DNA from: Bacteroidales bacterium
GTDB taxonomy: Bacteria > Bacteroidota > Bacteroidia > Bacteroidales > UBA932
NCBI GenBank assembly: GCA_024398295.1
Contig: JAKSJL010000007.1
Span: 1 to 47,779 of the forward strand
Reading direction: 5' to 3'
Length of the DNA: 47,779 nt
Below, piece by piece: positions 17,498 through 25,223 of this stretch (positions are counted from its first letter, which is position 1; each line of letters opens with the position of its first letter). The position numbers and the translations under genes are program-made. The notes under the pieces are model-generated. The model did not search any database. It was not told where the DNA came from and saw nothing but the letters and a program-made list of their open reading frames with translations.

Positions 17498-18881
17498 GAG
17501 AACATTTTCAATAGGCGGTGTGCATCCAGATGATGCAAAGATCGCCCGCGACTGCGCGATTGAGGTCCTCCCTCTTCCGCAGACAGTCTATATCTCAATG
17601 GCTCAGCACCTCGGTGCGCCTGCGAAGCCTATCGTGGCAGTCGGCGACAAGGTGAAGGTGGGCCAGGTTATCGCAGAACCAGGTGGATTCATCTCTGCAT
17701 TCGTACACTCTTCAGTGTCGGGTACGGTCAAGTCCATTGCACCACGCAAGGACATCTCCGGAAACCTCATGACACATGTGGAGATCGCAGTGGAAGGTGA
17801 CGAGTGGGTTGAGGGCGTAGACCTCAGCGACACCCTCATCACCAAGCTCCCAGAGCGTGAGGTGGCACTGGAGCGCATCAAGGCCTGCGGCGTAGTAGGT
17901 CTGGGTGGCGCGACCTTCCCTACCCACGTGAAGCTGAACCCAGGTCCAAATGCGAAGCCTGAGTGCCTCATCCTGAACGGAGCGGAGTGCGAGCCTTACC
18001 TCACCAGTGACTACCGCATCCTCCTCGAGAGGACCAAGGAGATCGTCATTGGCGCAGCCATCATGAAGAACATCCTCGGCCCTGAGTGCAAGTGCGTCAT
18101 CGGTATCGAGGAGAACAAGCCAGCAGCCATCAAGGCTGTGGAGGAGGCTGTAGTGGTGCTCGGCTACCAGGACATCGACGTGATGACCCTCAAGAAGAAG
18201 TACCCTCAGGGTGGTGAGAAGCAGCTCATCGACGCAGTCATGAAGCGTCAGGTGAAATCAGGCGGCCTCCCTATCAGCGTGGGCGCAGTAGTTCAGAATG
18301 TAGCCACAGCACTCGCAGTGTATGAGGCTGTACAGAAGAACAAGCCGCTTATCACAAACACATTGACCATCACAGGTGACTGCGTGGCGAAGGAGAATCT
18401 CCACAACTACCTCTTCCGCATCGGTATGCCTCTCTCATACATCGCAGAATACGCCGGCGGCATCCCAGAGGGTGCAGCAAAGCTCATCAGCGGTGGCCCT
18501 ATGATGGGTAAGGCCATAGCAAACCTCGACGCCTGCACAGTGAAGGGTTCATCATCGATCCTCTATCTCTCAGCGAAGGCCACCAAGCGCGCTGAAGCAA
18601 GTGCCTGCATCCGCTGCGGTCGCTGCGCAGACGCATGTCCAATGGGTCTCGAGCCATTCCTGCTGAACCGCCTCGCAAAGGCTGGCGACATGGAGCAGCT
18701 TGAAGCCAATGCTGTCCAGGACTGTATCTCTTGCGGAAGCTGCCAGTTCAGCTGCCCTGCAAACATAGCACTCCTCGACCGCATCAACATGGCCAAGGGA
18801 CAGGTTCTCGGTATCATCAGGGCTCGCGCCGCTGCCGCAAAGGCTGCAGCTGAGGCCGCTAAGTCAAACGAAGCAAAATAG
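17490..18881 (+). CDS. rnfC: Rnf complex subunit C (NADH/NAD+-binding subunit)
   Basis: The 463-residue protein has the RnfC N-terminal barrel-sandwich region. A flavin/NAD-binding SLBB-type core follows (GLGGATFPTHVK, NGAECEPYLTSDYR). Two C-terminal 4Fe-4S motifs are present (CIRCGRCADACP and CISCGSCQFSCP). It forms the cytoplasmic NAD+ site of the complex. The length is normal for the Bacteroidetes form, without the long Ala-rich extension of gammaproteobacterial RnfC. It ends 7 bases before rnfD. Confidence 0.95.
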   Translation: MAKRTFSIGGVHPDDAKIARDCAIEVLPLPQTVYISMAQHLGAPAKPIVAVGDKVKVGQVIAEPGGFISAFVHSSVSGTVKSIAPRKDISGNLMTHVEIAVEGDEWVEGVDLSDTLITKLPEREVALERIKACGVVGLGGATFPTHVKLNPGPNAKPECLILNGAECEPYLTSDYRILLERTKEIVIGAAIMKNILGPECKCVIGIEENKPAAIKAVEEAVVVLGYQDIDVMTLKKKYPQGGEKQLIDAVMKRQVKSGGLPISVGAVVQNVATALAVYEAVQKNKPLITNTLTITGDCVAKENLHNYLFRIGMPLSYIAEYAGGIPEGAAKLISGGPMMGKAIANLDACTVKGSSSILYLSAKATKRAEASACIRCGRCADACPMGLEPFLLNRLAKAGDMEQLEANAVQDCISCGSCQFSCPANIALLDRINMAKGQVLGIIRARAAAAKAAAEAAKSNEAK

Positions 18882-18888
18882 TACAATT

Positions 18889-19872
18889 ATGAGTAAATAT
18901 CTGGTTTCACCTTCACCACACGTACACGCACCAGCGTCTACCAAGTCGCTGATGATCGACGTGCTCCTGGCACTCCTGCCAGCGGTGATCGTCTCCGTCA
19001 TCTTCTACGGATGGGGTGAGCTGATGGTACTCGCCGTGAGCATTGCATCATGCGTACTCCTCGAGTGGGCCATCACCAAGTGGCTTCTGAAGAAGCCTTG
19101 CACCATCGCAGACCACTCAGCCATCGTCACAGGTGTGCTGCTTGCAATGAACCTCCCTGCCACCACTCCTTGGTGGGTCGTACTCATCGGCGCCATTGTC
19201 GCTATCGGCGTGGCTAAGATGACATTCGGAGGCATTGGACAGAATCCATTCAACCCAGCCCTCGTCGGCCGCGTGTTCCTTCTCCTCTCATTCCCTACCT
19301 ATATGACCCATTGGGAGGCTCCTAAGGGTCTCTGGGGACTTGACGCCACCACAGGTGCCACACCTCTTGGCGTGATCAAGGAAGGCCTCATGCAGGGCTC
19401 TACAGTCCAGGATCTCATGGCAGAGCATGGCTATTCATACAGCCAGATGCTCTTCGCGAACCTCGGTGGTTCAGCAGGTGAGATCTCTGCCCTCGCGCTC
19501 CTCGCCGGTTTCGTATACCTGCTCTGCCGCAGGGTCATCAAGCCACACATCACATTCTCTATCTGGGGTACCGTCATCGTATTCTCAGGCATCATGTGGC
19601 TCATCGACCCAGCACAGTTCACCGACCCTATCTTCAACCTCCTCACCGGTGGTATGATACTCGGTAGCTGCTTCATGGCGACAGACTACGTCACCTCACC
19701 TATGAGTGCCAAGGGTGGCATCATCTTCGGTGTAGGCATCGGTCTTATCGCCATGCTCATCCGCTACTTCGGTGCATACCCAGAAGGAGTTTCCTTCGCT
19801 ATCCTCATCATGAACATGACAGTTCCACTCCTCAACAAGTGGTTCCATCAGAAAAAATACGGGAGGGCATAG
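18889..19872 (+). CDS. rnfD: Rnf complex subunit D (membrane flavoprotein)
   Basis: The 327-residue protein is very hydrophobic, with about eight or nine membrane segments. The motif TTGATP (154-159) holds the threonine (T158) that normally carries covalently bound FMN in RnfD/NqrB proteins. It forms part of the ion-translocating membrane core. It sits between rnfC and rnfG with gaps of a few bases, as expected for a single transcript. Confidence 0.95.
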   Translation: MSKYLVSPSPHVHAPASTKSLMIDVLLALLPAVIVSVIFYGWGELMVLAVSIASCVLLEWAITKWLLKKPCTIADHSAIVTGVLLAMNLPATTPWWVVLIGAIVAIGVAKMTFGGIGQNPFNPALVGRVFLLLSFPTYMTHWEAPKGLWGLDATTGATPLGVIKEGLMQGSTVQDLMAEHGYSYSQMLFANLGGSAGEISALALLAGFVYLLCRRVIKPHITFSIWGTVIVFSGIMWLIDPAQFTDPIFNLLTGGMILGSCFMATDYVTSPMSAKGGIIFGVGIGLIAMLIRYFGAYPEGVSFAILIMNMTVPLLNKWFHQKKYGRA

Positions 19873-19875
19873 ACT

Positions 19876-20433
19876 ATGGCAGCAAAATCATCTTTGAAAA
19901 ACATGGTGCTCTGCCTTACAGGTGTCTGCCTCGTCTGCGCAGCCATCCTGGGCGGTGTCAACGCACTTACCACAAACCCTATCAAGGAAGCAGCGAAGAA
20001 GGCTCTCGTAGAGTCTATCGCTAAGGTGCTTCCTGAGGGAGGAAACCTCTCCGACGCTCAGTCTGCAGAGGGTATCGATGAGTATTATGTTTCGTCAGCC
20101 GACACCACAGTGCTCGCATACGCAGTAAAGAGCACGACCATCGGTTTCGGCGGCCCTCTCACCGTGATGGTGGGTGTGCTCCCTGACGGCACAGTATATA
20201 ACACTTCAGTGCTCGCGCACTCTGAGACTCCAGGACTTGGTGCGAAGTGTACCTCTGACGAGGGCTTCATGAACCAGTGGAAGAACTTCGGTCCAGAGAA
20301 GGTGCTGAAGGTGAAGAAGGACGGCGGCGACGTGGATGCCATCACAGCTTCCACCATCACCTCTCGTGCCTACACAGTAGCTGTAGAGCAGGCTGTGAAT
20401 TTCGTAAAGTCACTTAACAAGCAGGAGGAATAA
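19876..20433 (+). CDS. rnfG: Rnf complex subunit G (covalent FMN subunit)
   Basis: The 185-residue protein has an N-terminal membrane anchor (about 9-30) and an FMN-binding domain on the outer face. The segment ITASTITS (156-163) matches the S/T-G-A-T-x-S/T flavinylation motif, with T160 as the likely attachment residue. Alanine and serine replace the usual Gly-Ala, a mild departure. FMN attachment normally needs the transferase ApbE, which is not in this window. It precedes rnfE by three bases. Confidence 0.93.
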   Translation: MAAKSSLKNMVLCLTGVCLVCAAILGGVNALTTNPIKEAAKKALVESIAKVLPEGGNLSDAQSAEGIDEYYVSSADTTVLAYAVKSTTIGFGGPLTVMVGVLPDGTVYNTSVLAHSETPGLGAKCTSDEGFMNQWKNFGPEKVLKVKKDGGDVDAITASTITSRAYTVAVEQAVNFVKSLNKQEE

Positions 20434-20436
20434 AGT

Positions 20437-21021
20437 ATGAGCAAGTTTTCACTTATCACTGATGGGTTCGTCAAGAACAACCCAACCTTCGTACTTGTCC
20501 TCGGTATGTGTCCTACACTTGCCACCACCACATCTGCGATGAACGGTCTCGAGATGGGTCTTGCCACACTCTTTGTGCTCGTCCTGTCAAACATCGTGAT
20601 CTCACTCATCTCACCTATGGTTCCGGACAAGGTACACATCCCTGTATACATCGTAGTCATTGCCACATTCGTGACCGTGCTTCAGCTTCTTCTGCAGGCA
20701 TACCTGCCTTCAGTATACCAGACCCTCGGTCTGTTCATCCCGCTCATCGTGGTGAACTGTATCGTCCTCGGTCGCGCAGAGGCATTCGCGAACAAGAACA
20801 CAGTCGGTGACTCTGCCCTCGACGGCATCGGCATCGGTCTGGGATTCACCCTTTCACTCACAGTGATCGGCATCGTGCGTGAGATCCTCGGAAGCGGCTC
20901 CATCTTCGGATGGAAGTTCATCCCAGGCGACGGTATCCTCGCCTTCGTGATGGCTCCAGGTGCATTCATGGTACTTGGCTATCTGATGGTTCTGTTCAAC
21001 AAATTCGCTAAAAAGAACTAA
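20437..21021 (+). CDS. rnfE: Rnf complex subunit E
   Basis: The 194-residue integral membrane protein has about six membrane segments. It carries the family motifs NNPTFVLVLGMCPTLA near the N-terminus and IPLIVVNCIVLGRAEAFA in the middle. RnfE and RnfA are homologous, form the inverted membrane pair of the complex and share an Fe-S site through paired cysteines; C27 and the NC at about 107-108 are in place. Spacing to its neighbours is 3 and 5 bases. Confidence 0.95.
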   Translation: MSKFSLITDGFVKNNPTFVLVLGMCPTLATTTSAMNGLEMGLATLFVLVLSNIVISLISPMVPDKVHIPVYIVVIATFVTVLQLLLQAYLPSVYQTLGLFIPLIVVNCIVLGRAEAFANKNTVGDSALDGIGIGLGFTLSLTVIGIVREILGSGSIFGWKFIPGDGILAFVMAPGAFMVLGYLMVLFNKFAKKN

Positions 21022-21026
21022 GTCCT

Positions 21027-21626
21027 ATGGAGTATATCATCATCATCGTCTCAGCGATATTCGTCAACAATATCCTGCTCGCCCAGTTCCTCGGCATCTG
21101 TCCTTTCCTGGGCGTTTCGAACAAGCTCTCCACAGCGACCGGTATGTCAGGAGCAGTATGCTTCGTCATCACCCTCGCCACTGTAGTGACTTACCTTCTG
21201 AACAAGTACCTGCTCGTACCATTCGAGCTTGAGTACCTCCAGACCATCGCGTTCATCCTCGTGATCGCTGCCCTCGTGCAGATGGTGGAGATCGTGCTGA
21301 AGAAGATCAGCCCTAGCCTCTACCAGGCTCTCGGTATCTTCCTTCCGCTCATCACCACAAACTGCGCCGTTCTCGGTGTAGCCATCACAGTTGTGACCAA
21401 GGAGTTCACCTTCGGCGACGCATCACACATGCTTAACCTCGGCCAGGCAGTGGTATACGCCATCGCCACCTCCATCGGTTACGGTCTCGCCATGATCCTC
21501 TTCGCAGGTCTCCGCGAGCACCTTGCCATGAACGATGTCCCTAAGTCATTCAAGGGTCTCCCTATCGCCCTGATCACTGTCAGCATCATGGCGATGGCAT
21601 TCCTTGGCTTCTCCGGCATCGTATAA
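21027..21626 (+). CDS. rnfA: Rnf complex subunit A
   Basis: The 199-residue integral membrane protein has about six membrane segments. The signatures NNILLAQFLGICPFLGVS and LPLITTNCAVLGVA mark it as RnfA. The two cysteines in those motifs match the Fe-S site shared with RnfE. It closes the B-C-D-G-E-A set, so all six core subunits are present. A terminator follows at 21690. Confidence 0.95.
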   Translation: MEYIIIIVSAIFVNNILLAQFLGICPFLGVSNKLSTATGMSGAVCFVITLATVVTYLLNKYLLVPFELEYLQTIAFILVIAALVQMVEIVLKKISPSLYQALGIFLPLITTNCAVLGVAITVVTKEFTFGDASHMLNLGQAVVYAIATSIGYGLAMILFAGLREHLAMNDVPKSFKGLPIALITVSIMAMAFLGFSGIV

Positions 21627-21689
21627 TCGGGAACGCCATTCTCTGGTATCTCCGGAATAATAGAATTCGGGAAACGCCATAATTGGTAT
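21627..21689 (+). repeat. Two imperfect copies of a 23-bp direct repeat
   Basis: The segment at 21627-21649 (TCGGGAACGCCATTCTCTGG plus TAT) is repeated at 21667-21689 (TCGGGAAACGCCATAATTGG plus TAT). Both copies keep the CGGGAA-CGCCAT-GGTAT skeleton. They lie between rnfA and its terminator and are not coding. Confidence 0.55.
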
Positions 21690-21723
21690 AAAGAGTTCGG
21701 ATAGTATTCCGAACTCTTTTTCT
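21690..21723 (+). terminator. Rho-independent terminator of the rnf run
   Basis: AAAGAGTTCGGA (21690-21701) pairs perfectly with TCCGAACTCTTT (21708-21719) around a six-base loop, followed by a T-rich tail. It ends the transcript after rnfA. Confidence 0.85.
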
Positions 21724-21730
21724 ATCTTTG
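21723..21730 (+). promoter_or_regulatory. Promoter -7 box of the DMT transporter gene
   Basis: TATCTTTG immediately follows the rnf terminator and ends nine bases before ATG 21740. It overlaps an in-frame TTG at 21728, so that TTG cannot be the true start. The mRNA leader must be only a few bases. Confidence 0.6.
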
Positions 21731-21739
21731 TCGGCTGAA

Positions 21740-22675
21740 ATGGAACACCTAGGAGAAATACTATCACTGACCGTGGCTGTGTCTTGGACCATCACGGCAC
21801 TTTTCGGAAATGAAGCAAGCAGAAGGATTGGCGCCCAGCCGCTGAATGTGCTGAGGATGCTGTTCTCTTTCGTGCTGCTCGCCATACTGCTTTGGGTCAC
21901 CATCGGCACCCCATATCCTCGCTACGCAGACGGAAAGACCTGGCTGCTGCTCGCGCTCTCTGGTGTCGTAGGTTTCGTATTCGGCGACTTCTGCCTTTTC
22001 AATGCTTACGTGCTCATTGGCGCACGCTTCGGGCAGCTTTTCATGACCATCGCGCCGCTGGTGGCAGCCATACTTGGAATGATTTTCCTCGGCGAAAGGA
22101 TGTCGTGGATAGCATGGATAGCGATGTTTGTGACCCTCTCGGGTATCGGCCTGTCCATCCTGGGGCGCGGCGAGGGCGAGAAGATCTCGCTGAAACTGCC
22201 ATTCAAGGGCATCCTGCTGGGCATAGGCGCCGGCATAGGCCAAGGTGGAGGACTTGTCCTCAGCAAGCTTGGACTGCAGGCGTACGAGGCGTGCGTCCCT
22301 TCCGATGCGCCGGCTCTCATGGGGGCAATGATGCCGTTCGCGTCCACCATGATCAGGGTCATAGCCGGAGGCGTCGGCTTCCTCTTCCTGCTTAAGATGT
22401 ACAGCTCGAAGGAAGAATGCCAGCACGCGATCCGAGATGCCAAGGGCATCACCTACACGCTCCTCGCCACCATCTTCGGCCCATTCGTGGGCGTTTCGCT
22501 ATCGCTCATGGCCGTTCAATACGCCGAGGCCGGCATAGCCTCGACCCTCATGGCGCTCACGCCTGTCCTCATCATCTGGCCATACGCCATCCTCTACAAG
22601 CAGAAGATCACAGCCAAGGACATCGTCGGCATCGCCATCACGATGGCCGGCGTCGCCCTCTTCTTCCTGGGCTAG
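21740..22675 (+). CDS. DMT superfamily (EamA) transporter
   Basis: The start is ATG at 21740, because an in-frame TTG 12 bases upstream lies inside the promoter box. The 311-residue product has about ten hydrophobic segments in two EamA-type halves. Motifs such as FGDFCLFNAYVLIGARFGQL and the second-half repeat near the C-terminus fit drug/metabolite transporters. These inner-membrane carriers export or import small metabolites, but the substrate cannot be read from sequence. It is monocistronic, between the rnf terminator and the convergent nfn genes. Confidence 0.88.
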   Translation: MEHLGEILSLTVAVSWTITALFGNEASRRIGAQPLNVLRMLFSFVLLAILLWVTIGTPYPRYADGKTWLLLALSGVVGFVFGDFCLFNAYVLIGARFGQLFMTIAPLVAAILGMIFLGERMSWIAWIAMFVTLSGIGLSILGRGEGEKISLKLPFKGILLGIGAGIGQGGGLVLSKLGLQAYEACVPSDAPALMGAMMPFASTMIRVIAGGVGFLFLLKMYSSKEECQHAIRDAKGITYTLLATIFGPFVGVSLSLMAVQYAEAGIASTLMALTPVLIIWPYAILYKQKITAKDIVGIAITMAGVALFFLG

Positions 22676-22689
22676 CGCCCATTCAGGGG

Positions 22690-22703
22690 GCACCTCGCGG
22701 TGC
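22690..22703 (+). other. Short hairpin after the DMT transporter gene
   Basis: GCACC (22690-22694) and GGTGC (22699-22703) form a five-pair stem with a four-base loop just after the stop. There is no T tract on this strand, so termination is only possible, not shown. Confidence 0.35.
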
Positions 22704-22708
22704 GGGAT

Positions 22709-22750
22709 AAAAAAGCGGCGGTGCAGGGAGGGAGTCCTTGCACCGCTGCT
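22709..22750 (-). terminator. Rho-independent terminator of the nfn operon
   Basis: On the minus strand AGCAGCGGTGCA (22750-22739) pairs with TGCACCGCCGCT (22725-22714), with one imperfect pair, around a 13-base loop. A run of six T follows. It lies 28 bases beyond the nfnB stop. Confidence 0.85.
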
Positions 22751-22778
22751 GTATCTTAGGCCGGCACGGCGGGGCGGG

Positions 22779-24164
22779 CTATTTCGACTGGAGGTAGGCG
22801 TCGATGGCGGCGGCGGCACGGCGGCCGGCGCCCATGGCGAGGATGACGGTCGCGGCGCCGGAGACGGCGTCACCGCCGGCGAAGATGCCTGGGCGGGTGG
22901 TAGCGCCGGCCTCGTCGGCTACGAGACAGCCGCGGCGGCTGGTCTCTAGGCCTGCGGTGGTCTTCGCGATGAGCGGGTTCGGCGAGGTGCCGAGAGCCAT
23001 GATGACGGTCTCAGTCTCGATCTCGAACTCGGAGCCTGGGATCTCGACTGGAGAGCGACGGCCGCTGGCGTCTGGCTCGCCGAGCTCCATACGGATGCAC
23101 TTGATGGCGCGAACCCAGCCCTTGTCGTCACCTAGGATCTCCACTGGATTCGTAAGCATTGCGAACTCTATGCCCTCCTCCTTCGCATGATGAACCTCCT
23201 CCTTGCGGGCAGGGAGCTCCACTTCCGTACGACGATATACAATGGTCACCTCTGCGCCAAGCCTGAGGGCTGTGCGCGCTGCGTCCATCGCTACATTTCC
23301 GCCTCCTACTACGCACACTTTCTTGCCTGCGTGGATAGGGGTAAGGTAGTCTGGACGATATGCCTTCATGAGGTTATTTCTGGTGAGGAATTCATTGGCA
23401 GAGAATACACCATTGAAGTTTTCTCCTGGGATGCCCATGAAACGAGGAAGTCCTGCTCCTGTGCCCACGAACACGGCCTCGAAGCCCTCTCGGTCCATAA
23501 GCTGGTCGATGGTGACGGTCCTTCCGATGATCACGTTTGTCTCGAACTTCACTCCCAGCTCCTTCACAGATGCTATCTCTGAAGCTACGACCTTCTCCTT
23601 CGGGAGACGGAACTCTGGGATACCGTACTCAAGCACGCCACCTGCCTTGTGAAGAGCCTCGAAGACTGTCACCTCGTAGCCAAGCTTCGCGAGGTCAGAG
23701 GCGCAGGCGAGGCCTGCTGGGCCTGAGCCCACGATGGCCACCTTGTGACCATTGGAAACAAATGCAGGCGCAGAAGCGCTCTTGTTCTCCCTCTTCCAGT
23801 CTGCGACGAAACGCTCAAGCTTGCCGATGGCCACGCTCTCGCCCTTGACGCCGAGGATGCAGCTACCCTCGCACTGGGTCTCCTGTGGACAGACACGTCC
23901 GCACACTGCTGGAAGTGATGAATCCTCGGCTATCTTCGCTGCCGCTCCGGCGAAATCGCCATCCTTCACCAGCGCGATGAACTCTGGGATCTTCACGCTC
24001 ACAGGACACGCAGCCACGCAGCGCGGATTCTTACAATGCAGACAGCGAGAAGCCTCGAGCTGAGCCTCCTGCGCGTCATAACCATAGCAAACTTCCTCGA
24101 AGTTTGTTGCCCTTACCTTGGGATCCTGCTCTCTTACAGGTACTCTTCCTATCTTGTTTGCCAT
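22779..24164 (-). CDS. nfnB: NfnB: large subunit of NADH-dependent ferredoxin:NADP+ oxidoreductase (GltD-like)
   Basis: The 461-residue protein has an N-terminal double-cluster domain (CLHCKNPRCVAAC at 41-53 and CGRVCPQETQCEGSC at 88-102). An FAD site follows (GSGPAG, 146-151), and an NADP-type site with GGGNVAMDAAR and the YRRTEVELPARKEE motif. This could be read as the glutamate synthase small subunit. However, the gene just upstream encodes the matching NfnA/SudB-type flavoprotein, and no glutamate synthase large subunit is present, so Nfn is preferred. Nfn bifurcates electrons among NADPH, NAD+ and ferredoxin in the cytoplasm. The 3' end of the gene is notably GC-rich. A terminator follows. 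Confidence 0.88.
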   Translation of the reverse strand: MANKIGRVPVREQDPKVRATNFEEVCYGYDAQEAQLEASRCLHCKNPRCVAACPVSVKIPEFIALVKDGDFAGAAAKIAEDSSLPAVCGRVCPQETQCEGSCILGVKGESVAIGKLERFVADWKRENKSASAPAFVSNGHKVAIVGSGPAGLACASDLAKLGYEVTVFEALHKAGGVLEYGIPEFRLPKEKVVASEIASVKELGVKFETNVIIGRTVTIDQLMDREGFEAVFVGTGAGLPRFMGIPGENFNGVFSANEFLTRNNLMKAYRPDYLTPIHAGKKVCVVGGGNVAMDAARTALRLGAEVTIVYRRTEVELPARKEEVHHAKEEGIEFAMLTNPVEILGDDKGWVRAIKCIRMELGEPDASGRRSPVEIPGSEFEIETETVIMALGTSPNPLIAKTTAGLETSRRGCLVADEAGATTRPGIFAGGDAVSGAATVILAMGAGRRAAAAIDAYLQSK

Positions 24165-24167
24165 AGC

Positions 24168-25028
24168 TTACTTTCCTCTACCGATTCTACATACATGATT
24201 CTCACGAGCTTCCGTCTCCTCTGCGACATACTGCCTCTGGCGACGCATAGCCTCGTCGAAATCCACCTCATAGCCGTCGAACTCTGGGCCCTCGACGCAC
24301 GCGAAGCGGGTCTTTCCGCCCACGGTCACGCGGCAGGCGCCGCACATGCCGGTGCCGTCCACCATGAGGGTGTTAAGGCTGACGATGATAGGCAGCTGGA
24401 GCTTCTTCGCTGTGAGGGTGGCAAACTTCATCATGATCATTGGACCAATGGCCACGGCCTGGGTGTACTCCTTGCCCTCCGCCACGAGCTTCTCCAGAAG
24501 CGCTGTGACAAGGCCATGGAAGCCCTCCGAGCCGTCGTCGGTGCAGATATAGAGGTTATCGCAAGCCTCCCTCATCTGGTCCACATAGATGAGCAGGTCC
24601 TTGGTCTTCGCGCCAATGATGACGTCCACTGCGACGCCATGCTCATGCAGCCACTTCGCCTGAGGATAGACTGGAGCGGTACCCACGCCACCTGCGATGA
24701 AGACATAGCGCTGCTGTGCAAGCTGATCGGCCGGCATCTCAGTAAACTCCGATGCGATGCCGAGAGGGCCGACGACGTCAGCGAAAGCTTCACCTGGCTC
24801 GTAAGATATGATGTCTGCGCTTGATGCGCCAATCTTCTGAGTAACAATGGTCACGGTGCCCTTCGCAGCGTCATAGTCGCTGATGGTAAGAGGCACGCGC
24901 TCTCCCTTCTCGTCGGCGCGCACAATCAGGAACTGACCTGGGAGTGCTGCGGCAGCCAGACGAGGAGCCTCCACCTCCATCTTGCAGATAGTAGGTGTCA
25001 GCATTTCTTTAGAGACAATCTTATACAT
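24168..25028 (-). CDS. nfnA: NfnA: small subunit of NADH-dependent ferredoxin:NADP+ oxidoreductase
   Basis: The 286-residue protein belongs to the ferredoxin-NADP reductase-like/dihydroorotate dehydrogenase electron-transfer family. It has an FAD-binding barrel (residues 1-95), an NAD-binding domain beginning at VFIAGGVGTAPVYP, and a C-terminal 2Fe-2S site (MCGACR followed by a distal FACVEGPEFDG). It pairs with NfnB, whose start lies three bases after this stop. The alternative name is sulfide dehydrogenase subunit SudB, a close relative. Together with Rnf it gives the cell a second route between the ferredoxin and nicotinamide pools. No clear promoter box was found upstream. Confidence 0.88.
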   Translation of the reverse strand: MYKIVSKEMLTPTICKMEVEAPRLAAAALPGQFLIVRADEKGERVPLTISDYDAAKGTVTIVTQKIGASSADIISYEPGEAFADVVGPLGIASEFTEMPADQLAQQRYVFIAGGVGTAPVYPQAKWLHEHGVAVDVIIGAKTKDLLIYVDQMREACDNLYICTDDGSEGFHGLVTALLEKLVAEGKEYTQAVAIGPMIMMKFATLTAKKLQLPIIVSLNTLMVDGTGMCGACRVTVGGKTRFACVEGPEFDGYEVDFDEAMRRQRQYVAEETEARENHVCRIGRGK

Positions 25029-25079
25029 GTTAAATTCGGATTAAGCCTCTAATTTACTCAAAAGTTTCGAAACTACCAA

Positions 25080-25208
25080 TTAGATAAAGGTTACGGGAAA
25101 TGTGCTTGCGTTCAGCACCTTGCCGTTGTCAAGTTCTATCTCAATGTCAAACATCCCCGCCTTGACGTAAAAAATGCCAAAGCGGGGATATTCAGAATCA
25201 ATTTGTTT
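25080..25208 (-). pseudogene. Orphan coding-like frame, possible gene remnant
   Basis: In the gap between nfnA and glpF the minus strand holds 42 open codons that read like a real protein end (YPRFGIFYVKAG, then MFDIEIELDNGKVLNAS and a TAA stop). The only ATG in frame is at 25154, leaving 24 residues. It may be the tail of a decayed gene, a very small protein or chance. I do not recognise the family. Confidence 0.25.
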
Positions 25209-25223
25209 CTAGACTGTCTAGAA
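25207..25223. repeat. Perfect 17-bp palindrome over the glpF stop codon
   Basis: TTCTAGAC-T-GTCTAGAA is symmetrical about a single central base. It overlaps the stop codon of glpF. It could be a small hairpin (six-pair stem, five-base loop) or a protein-binding site; it has no T tract. Confidence 0.5.

Noticed and set aside
22779-24164. Glutamate synthase small subunit (GltD)
   Set aside because: The domain order fits, but the partner gene is NfnA-like and no large glutamate synthase subunit is present, so NfnB is the better call.
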